This document shows, piece by piece, positions 1 to 8,708 of a DNA stretch of 54,984 bases. The DNA lies in the NCBI GenBank assembly GCA_013151215.1, contig JAADIS010000151.1:1-54984 (forward strand). Reading direction: 5' to 3'. Within the stretch, counting starts at the first letter, position 1, and every line of letters begins with the position of its first letter. This DNA is from Chlorobiota bacterium (GTDB lineage: Bacteria > Bacteroidota > Bacteroidia > Bacteroidales > F082). Below the pieces are notes generated by a model, which was not told the origin of the DNA, did no database searches, and was given only the letters and a program-made list of their open reading frames with translations. The translations under genes were made by a program, and so were the position numbers.

Positions 1-242
1 ATTTCCATATATTTAACCCTTTTCCAAAATTCTTTATATTCCTCATCCTTAAGGTCGAAAGTTTTTTCGCTTGCATTAACTATTCTCACAGCCTGCTGGT
101 CTTCGTCGCCATAGGCTTTAGGAACCACAAAAAGCATATCGACATCATGTTTCGACAGACCTTTAGTAAGCCCGAAACAAGCAGTTCCCAGGCCTCCTGT
201 GATGTGTGGGGGAAATTCCCAACCGAACATTAATACTCTCAT
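1..242 (-). CDS. Glycosyltransferase, glycogen/starch synthase-like (partial, N-terminus only)
   Basis: The minus-strand frame starts at the ATG ending at 242 and runs off the left edge, giving about 80 residues. It opens MRVLMFGWEFPPHITGGLGT. The WEFPPHxxGGLG signature is the N-terminal nucleotide-sugar binding loop of GT4/GT5-type glycosyltransferases, including glycogen and starch synthases. It lies 213 bp downstream of a GH133 debranching enzyme on the same strand, a pairing common in Bacteroidia glycogen loci, so a role in glycogen synthesis is likely. I see no separate -7 box in the gap, so it is probably co-transcribed with the debranching gene. The catalytic C-terminal domain is outside the window, so GT4 and GT5 cannot be separated. 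Confidence 0.8.
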   Translation of the reverse strand, partial: MRVLMFGWEFPPHITGGLGTACFGLTKGLSKHDVDMLFVVPKAYGDEDQQAVRIVNASEKTFDLKDEEYKEFWKRVKYME

Positions 243-292
243 TTTTATCTGTTTATAATTTATTATCTAAAATCATTCAATAATATATTTTT

Positions 293-372
293 ATCATCGG
301 ATTACGCAGATTACACAGATTTTAGTTTTTCGCAAGCGAAAAACATCCGCTAAATCCGTTAGATCCGATGAT
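293..372. repeat. Nested inverted-repeat element between two glycogen genes
   Basis: An outer 10-bp inverted repeat (ATCATCGGAT at 293-302, ATCCGATGAT at 363-372) encloses a perfect 9-bp hairpin with a 2-base loop (GTTTTTCGC at 325-333, GCGAAAAAC at 336-344). The arms also carry related words (AGATTACACAGAT, TAAATCCGTTAGATCC). It resembles short dispersed palindromic elements of bacterial intergenic DNA. It lies between co-oriented genes, so it could end or stabilise transcripts. Copy number cannot be judged from the window. Confidence 0.6.
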
Positions 373-455
373 GGATTTTTCTCCAAACAATCATTTTCTT
401 GTATGTCAAATTTATTGTCATGGGTGTTCATTATATATTTTTAGTGCTTCGCACT

Positions 456-2390
456 TTATTTAATCATTTGGTTTATTCTCAGTAATTCGGCCACGCTCCA
501 TGCCTGCGATATGGCCCCCCTTGCTTCGAAGGGAGGGTCGCCGTCGTAGATCTCAGAGACAGTCCCTATGCCTTTCCTGCTCATTTCTTTTTCAAAGCCG
601 AGATAAATATCCTTGATGAAAGCTTTACCGTCGGCATGCAAACGCAGATAAGCATCGGCAAAAGCCCCCAGCAGCCACGGCCAGGCAACGCCCTGATGGT
701 AGGATAAGTCGCGGCTGTCTTGATCCCCGACATTAGATGCCCTATAAGCCGGGTTTTTAGGCGACAGGCTTCGCAAACCTCTGGGCGTCAGCAGCTCTGT
801 TTTTACTTTGTGCAAAACGCCGCGTTGTTTGTTCTCGCTCAGCACGCTAAAAGGCAATGAGGCAGCAAAGATCATATTGGGCCTCACATCCCAGTTTTTA
901 TAGTCCCCGTTTACATAATCCGCCAGATATCTCTTTTCAGGATCCCAAAAAACATATTCGAAGGATTCTTCGATGATTCCGGGCCATTTTGCCCATTTTC
1001 GCACAAAAGCGTCATCGCCGTTTGCTTCGGCCATTTGAAGTGAGAATTTGATGGCATTATACCAAAGGGCGTTTATCTCAACTGCATAACCAATTCGTCC
1101 GCTTACCGGCTTACCATTGACAACTGCATCCATCCATGTCAGGGCTTTGCCGGGAACTCCCTGCCATACAAGGCCGTTGTCGTGCATTTGGATATTGTTG
1201 TGGGTGCCTTTTTTAAAATGCGACAATATGCTTTTCATCGGCTTGCCGTATTCTTTCCAGGCGGCAGGTTTATTCTTGAGCGTTTCGGTATATTTTTGTA
1301 CAGCCCAAAAAAACCAAAGCGAGGCATCGGCCGAATTGAAGGCCATTTGTTTTCCGTGTCCAACATTGGGGAACAGTCCGTCCTTCAATTCCGAGATCAT
1401 CGTTCTCATTACGTCCTTGAACGATTTAACCTCGCCACGACTAAGGGCCAGGCCCGGAAGAGAGATAAAAGTATCGCGGCCCCATCGCCCGAACCATGGG
1501 TAACCGGCAATTATTTCCTTGTTTTTCCCGGCACTCACAAAAAACTCATCGGCAGCATTGTTTAAGCAGTTCTCAAAATTATTGCGCGGCGTCCTCTTTT
1601 TAACCTCATTTTGAAACTGCCTCTTAAAACCCGAAGGAAGTTTCTCCGACAGCCCTGCGGAAACCACCAGTGACTCACCCCTTTTAAGCTTGACTTCAAA
1701 AAAGCCGGGCACGAACAGATCCTCCGTGCATTGGTAACCCCTTTCGGCTTCCCTGATATATTCAATATCATAATACCAATCGGGAACATGAGTATATCTT
1801 GCTGTTTTCGATAGTTGCATATATACTTTTGAATAGCCTTTATACATCTGCCAGGCAGCACCATTTTTTATTTCCGTATGTTTGGTTTCAACCCAAGTGT
1901 TGGATTTTGAAAGGGAATGTACGCTCCGGTATGCAAGAAATGGTTTTATCGCCAGCTTAATATCGTCCGTCTGACATTCGTCAACGGTATATCTTATGAG
2001 AATACGGTCTTCCTTCTCGGCAAAAATCGTTTCTTTTGTAAATACAGTATGACCCAGGCGGTAAACCAGCTTGGGGTTTGGCTCGGAAATAAAATCACGG
2101 ATATATTTATGACCTTTGGGATTATAGTGCCCGTTGGGGTACATGCGCATGCTCAAATGAAAATCGAAATTATTAACGGTGAGGGTCTCGTCGATAGTTG
2201 ACAATAATACATGGTTCAAATCGTCGATCAGGGGCTGAGGCACTACCAACAAACCATGATATTTGCTGGTGTTGACATTAATAATCGTGGAACTTGCATA
2301 GGCTCCTGCCCTGTTTGTCCTCAACAACTCCCTGTCAAGCGAATACTTTAGGTTTACAAGCTGCTTCTTCTCAAATTCTATATAACTCAT
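456..2390 (-). CDS. Glycogen debranching enzyme (amylo-alpha-1,6-glucosidase, GH133)
   Basis: This 644-residue protein has the two-part architecture of bacterial GH133 enzymes: an N-terminal beta domain (TNRAGAYASSTIINVNTSKY, then KYHGLLV) and a C-terminal (alpha/alpha)6 catalytic barrel with GYPWFGRWGRDTFISLPGL near residue 300 and the YHQGVAWPWLLGAFADAY motif near the C-terminus. It should hydrolyse alpha-1,6 branch points in cytoplasmic glycogen. There is no signal peptide. Length and the ATG start ending at 2390 fit the family. The partial glycosyltransferase follows on the same strand. A minus-strand -7 box lies about 45 bases upstream. Confidence 0.92.
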   Translation of the reverse strand: MSYIEFEKKQLVNLKYSLDRELLRTNRAGAYASSTIINVNTSKYHGLLVVPQPLIDDLNHVLLSTIDETLTVNNFDFHLSMRMYPNGHYNPKGHKYIRDFISEPNPKLVYRLGHTVFTKETIFAEKEDRILIRYTVDECQTDDIKLAIKPFLAYRSVHSLSKSNTWVETKHTEIKNGAAWQMYKGYSKVYMQLSKTARYTHVPDWYYDIEYIREAERGYQCTEDLFVPGFFEVKLKRGESLVVSAGLSEKLPSGFKRQFQNEVKKRTPRNNFENCLNNAADEFFVSAGKNKEIIAGYPWFGRWGRDTFISLPGLALSRGEVKSFKDVMRTMISELKDGLFPNVGHGKQMAFNSADASLWFFWAVQKYTETLKNKPAAWKEYGKPMKSILSHFKKGTHNNIQMHDNGLVWQGVPGKALTWMDAVVNGKPVSGRIGYAVEINALWYNAIKFSLQMAEANGDDAFVRKWAKWPGIIEESFEYVFWDPEKRYLADYVNGDYKNWDVRPNMIFAASLPFSVLSENKQRGVLHKVKTELLTPRGLRSLSPKNPAYRASNVGDQDSRDLSYHQGVAWPWLLGAFADAYLRLHADGKAFIKDIYLGFEKEMSRKGIGTVSEIYDGDPPFEARGAISQAWSVAELLRINQMIK

Positions 2391-2434
2391 TTTCCGTCTT
2401 TTATGAAAATTTTAAGGCCTTTATAAATAGTTCA

Positions 2435-2442
2435 CAAAAGTA
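2435..2442 (-). promoter_or_regulatory. Candidate -7 box for the debranching gene
   Basis: On the minus strand this reads TACTTTTG, an exact match to the Bacteroidota -7 consensus TAnnTTTG, about 45 bases upstream of the debranching-enzyme start. No TTTG -33 box is evident at the usual spacing. Confidence 0.45.
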
Positions 2443-2590
2443 CTTCTAATTTGATGATTATCAGTAAAATTAAAATAAATTAATGATTTCTTAACGTTTA
2501 TTTATCAAACAAGTGAAAACAGTTTTTTAATCACCTTATTCAAACGATTGCTAATATTTATAAAAAGAGAGCTTTTATTTATGTGGGAAT

Positions 2591-2621
2591 TTTGAAAGTT
2601 AAAACATAAACTTTACTTTTG
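2591..2621 (+). promoter_or_regulatory. Bacteroidota-type promoter of the S9 peptidase gene
   Basis: TTTG at 2591-2594, a 19-base spacer, then TACTTTTG at 2614-2621. This matches the -33/-7 pattern TTTG-N19-21-TAnnTTTG in full and is the cleanest promoter in the window. The implied transcript start lies about 30 bases before the ATG at 2656. Confidence 0.7.
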
Positions 2622-2655
2622 AAAAAAAATTATGTGAAAAATAAACTTGAAAATT

Positions 2656-5451
2656 ATGAACAGTATTAAGCATTGTTTTTTTATCCTGCTATTGATCGGA
2701 TTTTATAATTTAAGTTATGCTACCGGGAAAAAGCCCGTTAGCCATCAGGATTATGCCAGCTGGAAGTCGATTAGCGAATATGAGATCTCCAACGACGGGA
2801 ACTTCCTGATTTATGTGATTAATCCGCAGGAAGGTGATGGCTGGTTATATATCAGGAACCTGAGCGATAACAAGACCGATTCCGTGCCACGAGCCTATAA
2901 GGCAAAGGTTTCCCCAAATTCCAGTTTTATCGCTTTCAGGATAAAACCACAGTTCGATACGCTCAGACAGGCAAAACTAAAAAAAACAAAAAAAGAAAAG
3001 CTCCCTAAAGACAGCATAGGAATTTACAATTTACAAAACGGAAACGTTCTAAAATATGCCAATGTCAAGAGTTTCTCGATGGCAAAGGAAAACTCCGACT
3101 TCTTATGTGTGTTGCTGGAAAATCAAGCAGAAAAAACCACTGACAGCCTGAATATAGCCGACAGCACGAAAACCTACAAGAAATCATCCGGGAAAAAAGA
3201 CAAAAAACAAAACAGATTACTTATTATCAATCCGGTAACTAATCACAAAGTTGTTTATGAAAAGGCCGGGAAATACGCTTTCTCGGAAAATGGCGATATA
3301 TGTGCTTTTACAACAACAACTAACGACAGCATCGATTCGGTATTCGTGAAAGTTTTTAATACGCAGGAGGGAATTGACAGTTTGCTGTTTTCCTCTAAGG
3401 GCTATTGCAAAAACATTTCGCTCGACAAAAACGGCAGTCAGATTGCGTTTACGTTTTCGTCGGACACAGTTAAAAACAAGGCTTTCGGACTTTATTATTA
3501 TGGGGGGAAACAACTTAAAAACATATCCGGAAACGATTTCTCGGAACTTCCGGAAGGCATGAGCATAAGCACTTCAGGGAGAATTTATTTCAACGAAAGC
3601 GGAACTGAATTGTACTTCGGCATAAGCGACAAACCTGAAGCAGAAGTAAAAGACACTCTCACGAAAGACGAAAAGATTAGTCTCGACATCTGGACCTGGC
3701 ATGACCAATACCTGCAGCCCATGCAGTTGCTTCAGGCTGACAAAGAACGAAAAAGAAGTTATGCCTCAGTATATTATCCTGAGACTGACAATATTATAAA
3801 CCTCGGGAACAAAAAAATTGAAAATGTTTTTATCGACAAAAAGGCAAAAGGGAATTTGGTATTGGCTAGCGACAACCATAAGTACCGAAAGGAGATAAGC
3901 TGGGATGGGAGCAGGTATTACGATTACTATTTAATTGACAGGACTACGGGCAAAAGCAAGAATATTCTTACCAAGGTGGCATCTACGGTTAGTTTATCGC
4001 CACAGCAAAACTATGTTGCCTGGTATAGCATAGCCGATAGCAGCTGGAACATTTATGATGTCGGAAAAGGCAAATCGTTCAATTTAAGCTCAAAACTAAA
4101 CGTAAATTTTTATTATGAACTAAACGATGTCCCTAACGAAGCCCCAAACTACGGGATGGCAGGCTGGACAGCTGAGGAGGACCTGGTGGTTTACGATAAT
4201 TATGACCTCTGGCAGTTCGATTGCAAGAATGTTGGCAACGCAAGAAACATCACTAAATCTTATGGCAGGAAAAACAAAAGGGAGCTCAGATATGTAAAAC
4301 TGGACAAAGAATCGCGGATCCTTCCCAGCCAACTCATTCTCAGCGTATTCGATAAAAAAAACAAATATTCCGGATATTTGAAATTATCGGATAAAAATAA
4401 AATCAGCACTTTGATATTCGATGATTTTGCCTTTTCGGGAATTAAAAAAGCAAAGAACAAAGATGTTTTAGTCTGGAGAAAGCAATCTTTTGTCGAATAC
4501 AATGAACTGTATGTCTCGAACACTCGCTTCAAGAAAATAATTAAAGTAAGCAATACGAATCCGCAGCAAAAGGATTATAACTGGGGCACTGCCGAACTGG
4601 TAGATTTCCAAACCATCGAAGGCGACAGCATGCAAGGCATTTTATATAAACCGGAAGATTTTGATCCTTCAAAAAAGTATCCGATGCTGGTTTATTTTTA
4701 TGAAAGATATACCGACAGGCTTCACAGGCACTATGTTCCGGCACCCATACGCTCGGTTATAAATTTCACATATTACGCAAGTAACGGCTATTTGGTTTTT
4801 GTTCCCGACATTAAATACAAAACCGGTTACCCGGGGCCAAGCGCGGTAAATTGCATCGTCGGGGGGACCGAGTCCTTGATAAAGCAATATGATTTTATCG
4901 ACAAGGGCAATATCGGGATACAAGGTCAAAGCTGGGGAGGATATCAAACAGCGTTCATAGTTACGCAAACCGACATATACAAGGCCGCCATGGCCGGTGC
5001 GCCGGTAAGCAATATGACCAGTGCCTATGGTGGAATACGCTGGGGATCAGGCATGAGCCGTGCCTTTCAGTACGAAGAAACACAAAGTCGCATTGGAGCC
5101 ACCCTCTGGGAACGACAGGATTTATACATTTTGAACTCCCCATTATTTTTCGCCCCAAATGTAAACACTCCTTTGTTGATGATGCACAATGATAAAGATG
5201 GTGCGGTGCCATGGTATCAGGGGATAGAATACTTCAATGCTCTCCGCAGGCTGGACAAACCCGTGTGGATGTTAGTTTATAACGGCGCTCCACATAACCT
5301 TAAACGCAGGGCCGACATGAAAGACCTAACAGTAAGGATGCAACAGTTTTTCGACCATTACCTCAAAGGCGCCCCGGAGCCTAGATGGATGAAATCGGGC
5401 ATCCCTGCCATTGAAAAAGGAAAAGACCCGGGTTTTGAGCTAAGCGAGTGA
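2656..5451 (+). CDS. Secreted S9 (prolyl oligopeptidase) family serine peptidase
   Basis: The 931-residue protein has an N-terminal signal peptide (MNSIKHCFFILLLIGFYNLS), a long beta-propeller-like region, and a C-terminal alpha/beta hydrolase domain. The nucleophile sits in GQSWGGYQ (Ser759). The acid is probably Asp848 in NDKDGAVPW and the His is His880 in NGAPHN, in the order expected for S9. It probably trims peptides in the periplasm. The frame also opens at a TTG at 2647, but the ATG at 2656 gives a normal signal peptide and suits the promoter at 2591-2621. A Lys-rich stretch near residues 115-125 interrupts the propeller. No type IX sorting domain is seen at the C-terminus. The exact specificity (DPP-like or acylaminoacyl) cannot be told. 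Confidence 0.88.
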   Translation: MNSIKHCFFILLLIGFYNLSYATGKKPVSHQDYASWKSISEYEISNDGNFLIYVINPQEGDGWLYIRNLSDNKTDSVPRAYKAKVSPNSSFIAFRIKPQFDTLRQAKLKKTKKEKLPKDSIGIYNLQNGNVLKYANVKSFSMAKENSDFLCVLLENQAEKTTDSLNIADSTKTYKKSSGKKDKKQNRLLIINPVTNHKVVYEKAGKYAFSENGDICAFTTTTNDSIDSVFVKVFNTQEGIDSLLFSSKGYCKNISLDKNGSQIAFTFSSDTVKNKAFGLYYYGGKQLKNISGNDFSELPEGMSISTSGRIYFNESGTELYFGISDKPEAEVKDTLTKDEKISLDIWTWHDQYLQPMQLLQADKERKRSYASVYYPETDNIINLGNKKIENVFIDKKAKGNLVLASDNHKYRKEISWDGSRYYDYYLIDRTTGKSKNILTKVASTVSLSPQQNYVAWYSIADSSWNIYDVGKGKSFNLSSKLNVNFYYELNDVPNEAPNYGMAGWTAEEDLVVYDNYDLWQFDCKNVGNARNITKSYGRKNKRELRYVKLDKESRILPSQLILSVFDKKNKYSGYLKLSDKNKISTLIFDDFAFSGIKKAKNKDVLVWRKQSFVEYNELYVSNTRFKKIIKVSNTNPQQKDYNWGTAELVDFQTIEGDSMQGILYKPEDFDPSKKYPMLVYFYERYTDRLHRHYVPAPIRSVINFTYYASNGYLVFVPDIKYKTGYPGPSAVNCIVGGTESLIKQYDFIDKGNIGIQGQSWGGYQTAFIVTQTDIYKAAMAGAPVSNMTSAYGGIRWGSGMSRAFQYEETQSRIGATLWERQDLYILNSPLFFAPNVNTPLLMMHNDKDGAVPWYQGIEYFNALRRLDKPVWMLVYNGAPHNLKRRADMKDLTVRMQQFFDHYLKGAPEPRWMKSGIPAIEKGKDPGFELSE

Positions 5452-5616
5452 TTTTGTTTGCGGTATCAGTTTATCGTCGAAACGAAGAATTACCGCCCTA
5501 AACGCATCGTCCACCTTGATCTGCCCATCATTAAACCACATCTACCTTTTTCAACTGAACCCAAATCAAAATGCTTATTTAGAACAGATTCAAACTTTCA
5601 GTAGTCTATATTATTT

Positions 5617-5624
5617 TATATTTG
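5617..5624 (+). promoter_or_regulatory. Candidate -7 box for the M13 peptidase gene
   Basis: TATATTTG matches TAnnTTTG exactly, 38 bases before the ATG at 5663. A weak TTTC lies 17 bases upstream in place of the -33 box. Confidence 0.5.
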
Positions 5625-5662
5625 CCCAAATTTTATAAGAATCGCAACTTAATCTTAAAAAA

Positions 5663-7705
5663 ATGAAAAAATCAGCTTATTTATTTATTGCCACATCTTT
5701 AGTGATTGGCTTAAATGCTTGTAACGAAGTTTCACAAAAAAAGAATATGACAAAAGCAATTGACAAGGAAAACATGGACCTGTCCATCAAGGCGGGAGAC
5801 GATTTATTTGAATATGCCAATGGAGGCTGGATAAAAAGTCACCCAATACCAGCCGAGTACAGCCAATATGGTGCATTTACCGTTATCTACGAAGACAATC
5901 AGAAGCAGTTGAAAAGTTTGGTGGAGGAAGTTTCTGCCGAGAAGAACACCAAAAGAGGAAGTGTTAGCCAGAAGATCCGCGATTTCTACAATAGCGGGAT
6001 GGACACGCTCAAGATTGAGGAACTGGGCATTAACGCAATCAGCTCAAGATTAGAAGAAATCGAGAACCTTAAAACCAAGGCAGGCATCGAGAAGCATATT
6101 GCTATAATGCACCGAAGAGGAAGTTATCCCCTGTTTTATTTCTATGCCGGGGCAGATCAGAGAAACTCGAGCACGGAGATAGGCAACTTCTATCAGGGAG
6201 GACTCGGCCTTCCCGACATGGATTATTACATAAACGAGAGTGACAGGAGCGAAGGCATCAGAAAAGCTTATATCGAGCATCTTACAAAAATGTTTATGCT
6301 AAAGGGCGATAGCGAGGAAGACGCAGCTAAATCGGCACAAGTTGTAATGGACATCGAAACCCGCTTGGCCAAAGTATCCAAAACACGTCTGGAGCAGCGC
6401 GATCCCGTTGCCAATTACAACAAAATGAACCTCGATGACCTTAAAGAGAAGGCTCCCGGTTTTGACTGGGAAACTTATTTCAACAATCTGGGCTTAAGCA
6501 ATCCAGGGGATATGAATGTCGGACAAGTTGATTTCATAGCTGGCATGGCCGATATGTTCTCCAAATCAAGTGTTGAAGATTTGAAGACTTATCTGGTCTG
6601 GAATTTGCTCGACAACTCGGCAAACTATCTAAGCAGCGATTTTGTGGAACAAAACTTCGATTTCTTCGGTCGCACACTTTCCGGAAAACAAGAAATACAA
6701 GCTCGCTGGAAAAGAGTGCTGAACACCACTTCAAGCGGATTGGGTGAGGCGATAGGCCAATTATACGTTGAAAAATATTTCCCGGCCGAAAGCAAGCAAA
6801 GAATGGTAGCCCTGGTTGAGAACCTTAGGAAATCATTCGCTCAGCGTATTAGCCAACTCGACTGGATGAGCGATGAAACCAAGGCAAAAGCAAAGGCGAA
6901 ATTAGATGCCATCACCGTTAAGGTAGGCTATCCCGACAAATGGAAAGATTATAGCAAACTGGAGATAAACCCTGACAATTACTATATTAACGTTAGCAAT
7001 GCCAGGGAATTCGAGTTCAACAGGAATATTGCTAAGATTGGCAAGCCTGTTGACAAGACCGAGTGGGGAATGACGCCCCAAACCGTAAATGCCTATTACA
7101 ACCCCACGAACAACGAGATAGTATTCCCCGCCGGGATACTTCAACCTCCGTTTTTTAACAAAGACGCCGACGATGCCGTAAACTATGGATCAATCGGTGT
7201 TGTGATAGGACACGAAATGACTCACGGGTTCGACGATATGGGCCGTCAGTACGACAAAGACGGCAACTTAAACGACTGGTGGACAACCGAGGATGCCGAC
7301 CGGTTCAAAGCCAAGATAGCCATGCTTGAGCAGCAATATGATAATTACAAGATCCTCGACAGCCTGCATGTTGACGGAAAACTCACTATGGGCGAGAACA
7401 TTGCCGACCTTGGTGGGCTAAACATATCGTATAACGCCTTAATGATGTCGTATAACGGCAACTATCCAGCTGATATCGACGGTTTTAACTATACACAGCG
7501 ATTCTTTTTGGGCTATGCATCAGTTTGGCGCCAGAATATCAGGGACAAAGAACTCATCAGAAGGCTCAAGGAAGATGTTCACAGCCCGGGCGATGCCAGG
7601 GTAAACATACCTCCATTTAATATGGACGTATTCCTGAAGGCCTTTAATATCTCGGAAAACGACAGACTGTTTATCCCCGAAGAAAAAAGAGCATTTATTT
7701 GGTAA
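5663..7705 (+). CDS. M13 family zinc metallopeptidase, lipoprotein (PepO/neprilysin type)
   Basis: This 680-residue protein begins with a lipoprotein signal whose lipobox is LNAC (Cys20), so it should be a periplasm- or outer-membrane-anchored lipoprotein. The M13 signature is complete: the zinc site VIGHEMTHGFDD with HEMTH at 517-521, and the third ligand in GENIADLGG (Glu578). The M13 N-terminal domain starts at about residue 45 (DDLFEYANGGWIK). Length is typical of M13. These enzymes cut short oligopeptides. It has its own -7 box, with about 210 bp separating it from the S9 gene, so the two probably form separate transcripts. Confidence 0.93.
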   Translation: MKKSAYLFIATSLVIGLNACNEVSQKKNMTKAIDKENMDLSIKAGDDLFEYANGGWIKSHPIPAEYSQYGAFTVIYEDNQKQLKSLVEEVSAEKNTKRGSVSQKIRDFYNSGMDTLKIEELGINAISSRLEEIENLKTKAGIEKHIAIMHRRGSYPLFYFYAGADQRNSSTEIGNFYQGGLGLPDMDYYINESDRSEGIRKAYIEHLTKMFMLKGDSEEDAAKSAQVVMDIETRLAKVSKTRLEQRDPVANYNKMNLDDLKEKAPGFDWETYFNNLGLSNPGDMNVGQVDFIAGMADMFSKSSVEDLKTYLVWNLLDNSANYLSSDFVEQNFDFFGRTLSGKQEIQARWKRVLNTTSSGLGEAIGQLYVEKYFPAESKQRMVALVENLRKSFAQRISQLDWMSDETKAKAKAKLDAITVKVGYPDKWKDYSKLEINPDNYYINVSNAREFEFNRNIAKIGKPVDKTEWGMTPQTVNAYYNPTNNEIVFPAGILQPPFFNKDADDAVNYGSIGVVIGHEMTHGFDDMGRQYDKDGNLNDWWTTEDADRFKAKIAMLEQQYDNYKILDSLHVDGKLTMGENIADLGGLNISYNALMMSYNGNYPADIDGFNYTQRFFLGYASVWRQNIRDKELIRRLKEDVHSPGDARVNIPPFNMDVFLKAFNISENDRLFIPEEKRAFIW

Positions 7706-8430
7706 TTGGGGCATTTAAACAACTATTTTAAAAATTTGTTATAAGACGATTAAGTTTGTTTATCGCGACGACTATTTTCATGCTGATGTCACACATCGAT
7801 CCGAGGAAAATTACGCCATCTGGTTCACATGCCCGTCTTGAATATAGCTTGATATAGCATTTTCAATGGGAGGCCGGATGATCAAATTGTTTACAAGCCC
7901 TGAAGATCCACATTGCGAAACCGGAATATTTTCTATTGACATCTGAATCAACAAGGAAGGTGAATTAATCGAAAGCAAGTTTAATTTAAAAAGGTCATCT
8001 GACTTAAGTAATGAACTGCCTCGCAGCAAAGCTGACGAGGTATCAAAATAGAATTTGTTTTCAAAACGATGCAAGCATCGGAGTATTAAACTCATTTATC
8101 CCGATACGCTGCACTATCGGGATTCGTTTCGTTCAACTTACAATTTTCAATACACTTCGTTGTTGAAAATTGAGTTTCACGAATAAACTTGGGGAAGAAT
8201 TATTGATTACGGCAAAAGAATCAAAGTTTAGACCTGGCAAGAACTCAATTGAAAAGGAGAAAGAAAATATAACTTTTTTGTATAAGAACAAACTCCAGAA
8301 GGAAAAGAATTAAAATCCCAACACAAATTGCACATTTAGTTTTTGCCAAGACACAAAATACCTGTACGAATAAACAAAAGAGCAATTCCTCCGCGCACTT
8401 GTAGAATGATGTTAATAAATATTTGAAATA
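7706..8430. other. Gene-free spacer with two hairpins, at the left flank of the R-M cassette
   Basis: I find no convincing gene here. Two hairpins stand out: ATCCCGATA/TATCGGGAT (8098-8106 with 8115-8123) and CAATTTTCAA/TTGAAAATTG (8141-8150 with 8163-8172). A 94-codon minus-strand frame (7811-8095) has no recognisable domain. The spacer marks the junction between the core peptidase gene and the AT-rich cassette and may be eroded DNA left by its arrival. Confidence 0.5.
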
Positions 8431-8474
8431 ATATCTCATAAAAAGATATATTTAGTTGAACAATTATAATTTTG
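8431..8474 (+). promoter_or_regulatory. R-M cassette promoter with candidate operator
   Basis: TAATTTTG at 8467-8474 matches the -7 consensus exactly, 21 bases before the controller's ATG at 8496. Upstream lies an inverted repeat, ATATCT (8431-8436) and AGATAT (8444-8449), at about the place of the -33 region. A site there would suit autoregulation by the HTH protein encoded just downstream; this is inferred from position and symmetry only. Confidence 0.4.
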
Positions 8475-8495
8475 CAGGGAAATGACTCATTAAAA

Positions 8496-8708
8496 ATGAA
8501 TAGGATTAAAGAAGTACTAGAAGAAAAAGGAATAAAACAAAAGTGGCTTGCCGATAAACTCGGGAAAAGCTACAATATGGTAAATTCCTATGTGCAAAAC
8601 AGAAAGCAACCCAGACTTGAAGTGCTTTACGATATTGCAGAGATTCTTGGAATTGGAGTTAAAGATTTATTAAATGAACGTAATAATACGGACAAATGCC
8701 AGAATTAA
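8496..8708 (+). CDS. XRE-family HTH regulator of the R-M cassette (controller-like)
   Basis: From the ATG at 8496 this is a 70-residue protein that is almost entirely one lambda-repressor-like HTH: MNRIKEVLEEKGIKQKWLAD, then SYNMVNSYVQNRKQPRLEVL. The track-style upstream TTG at 8472 lies inside the -7 box, so the ATG is preferred. It overlaps the methyltransferase start by 13 bases, which implies coupled translation. Small XRE proteins directly before a methyltransferase often act as controllers that delay nuclease expression. That role is inferred from context; it could also simply repress the operon. Confidence 0.85.
   Translation: MNRIKEVLEEKGIKQKWLADKLGKSYNMVNSYVQNRKQPRLEVLYDIAEILGIGVKDLLNERNNTDKCQN

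Noticed and set aside
7811-8095. A 94-codon minus-strand frame in the spacer before the R-M cassette
   Set aside because: No domain, promoter or ribosome-binding signal was recognised. It may be part of a decayed gene, but that cannot be supported.
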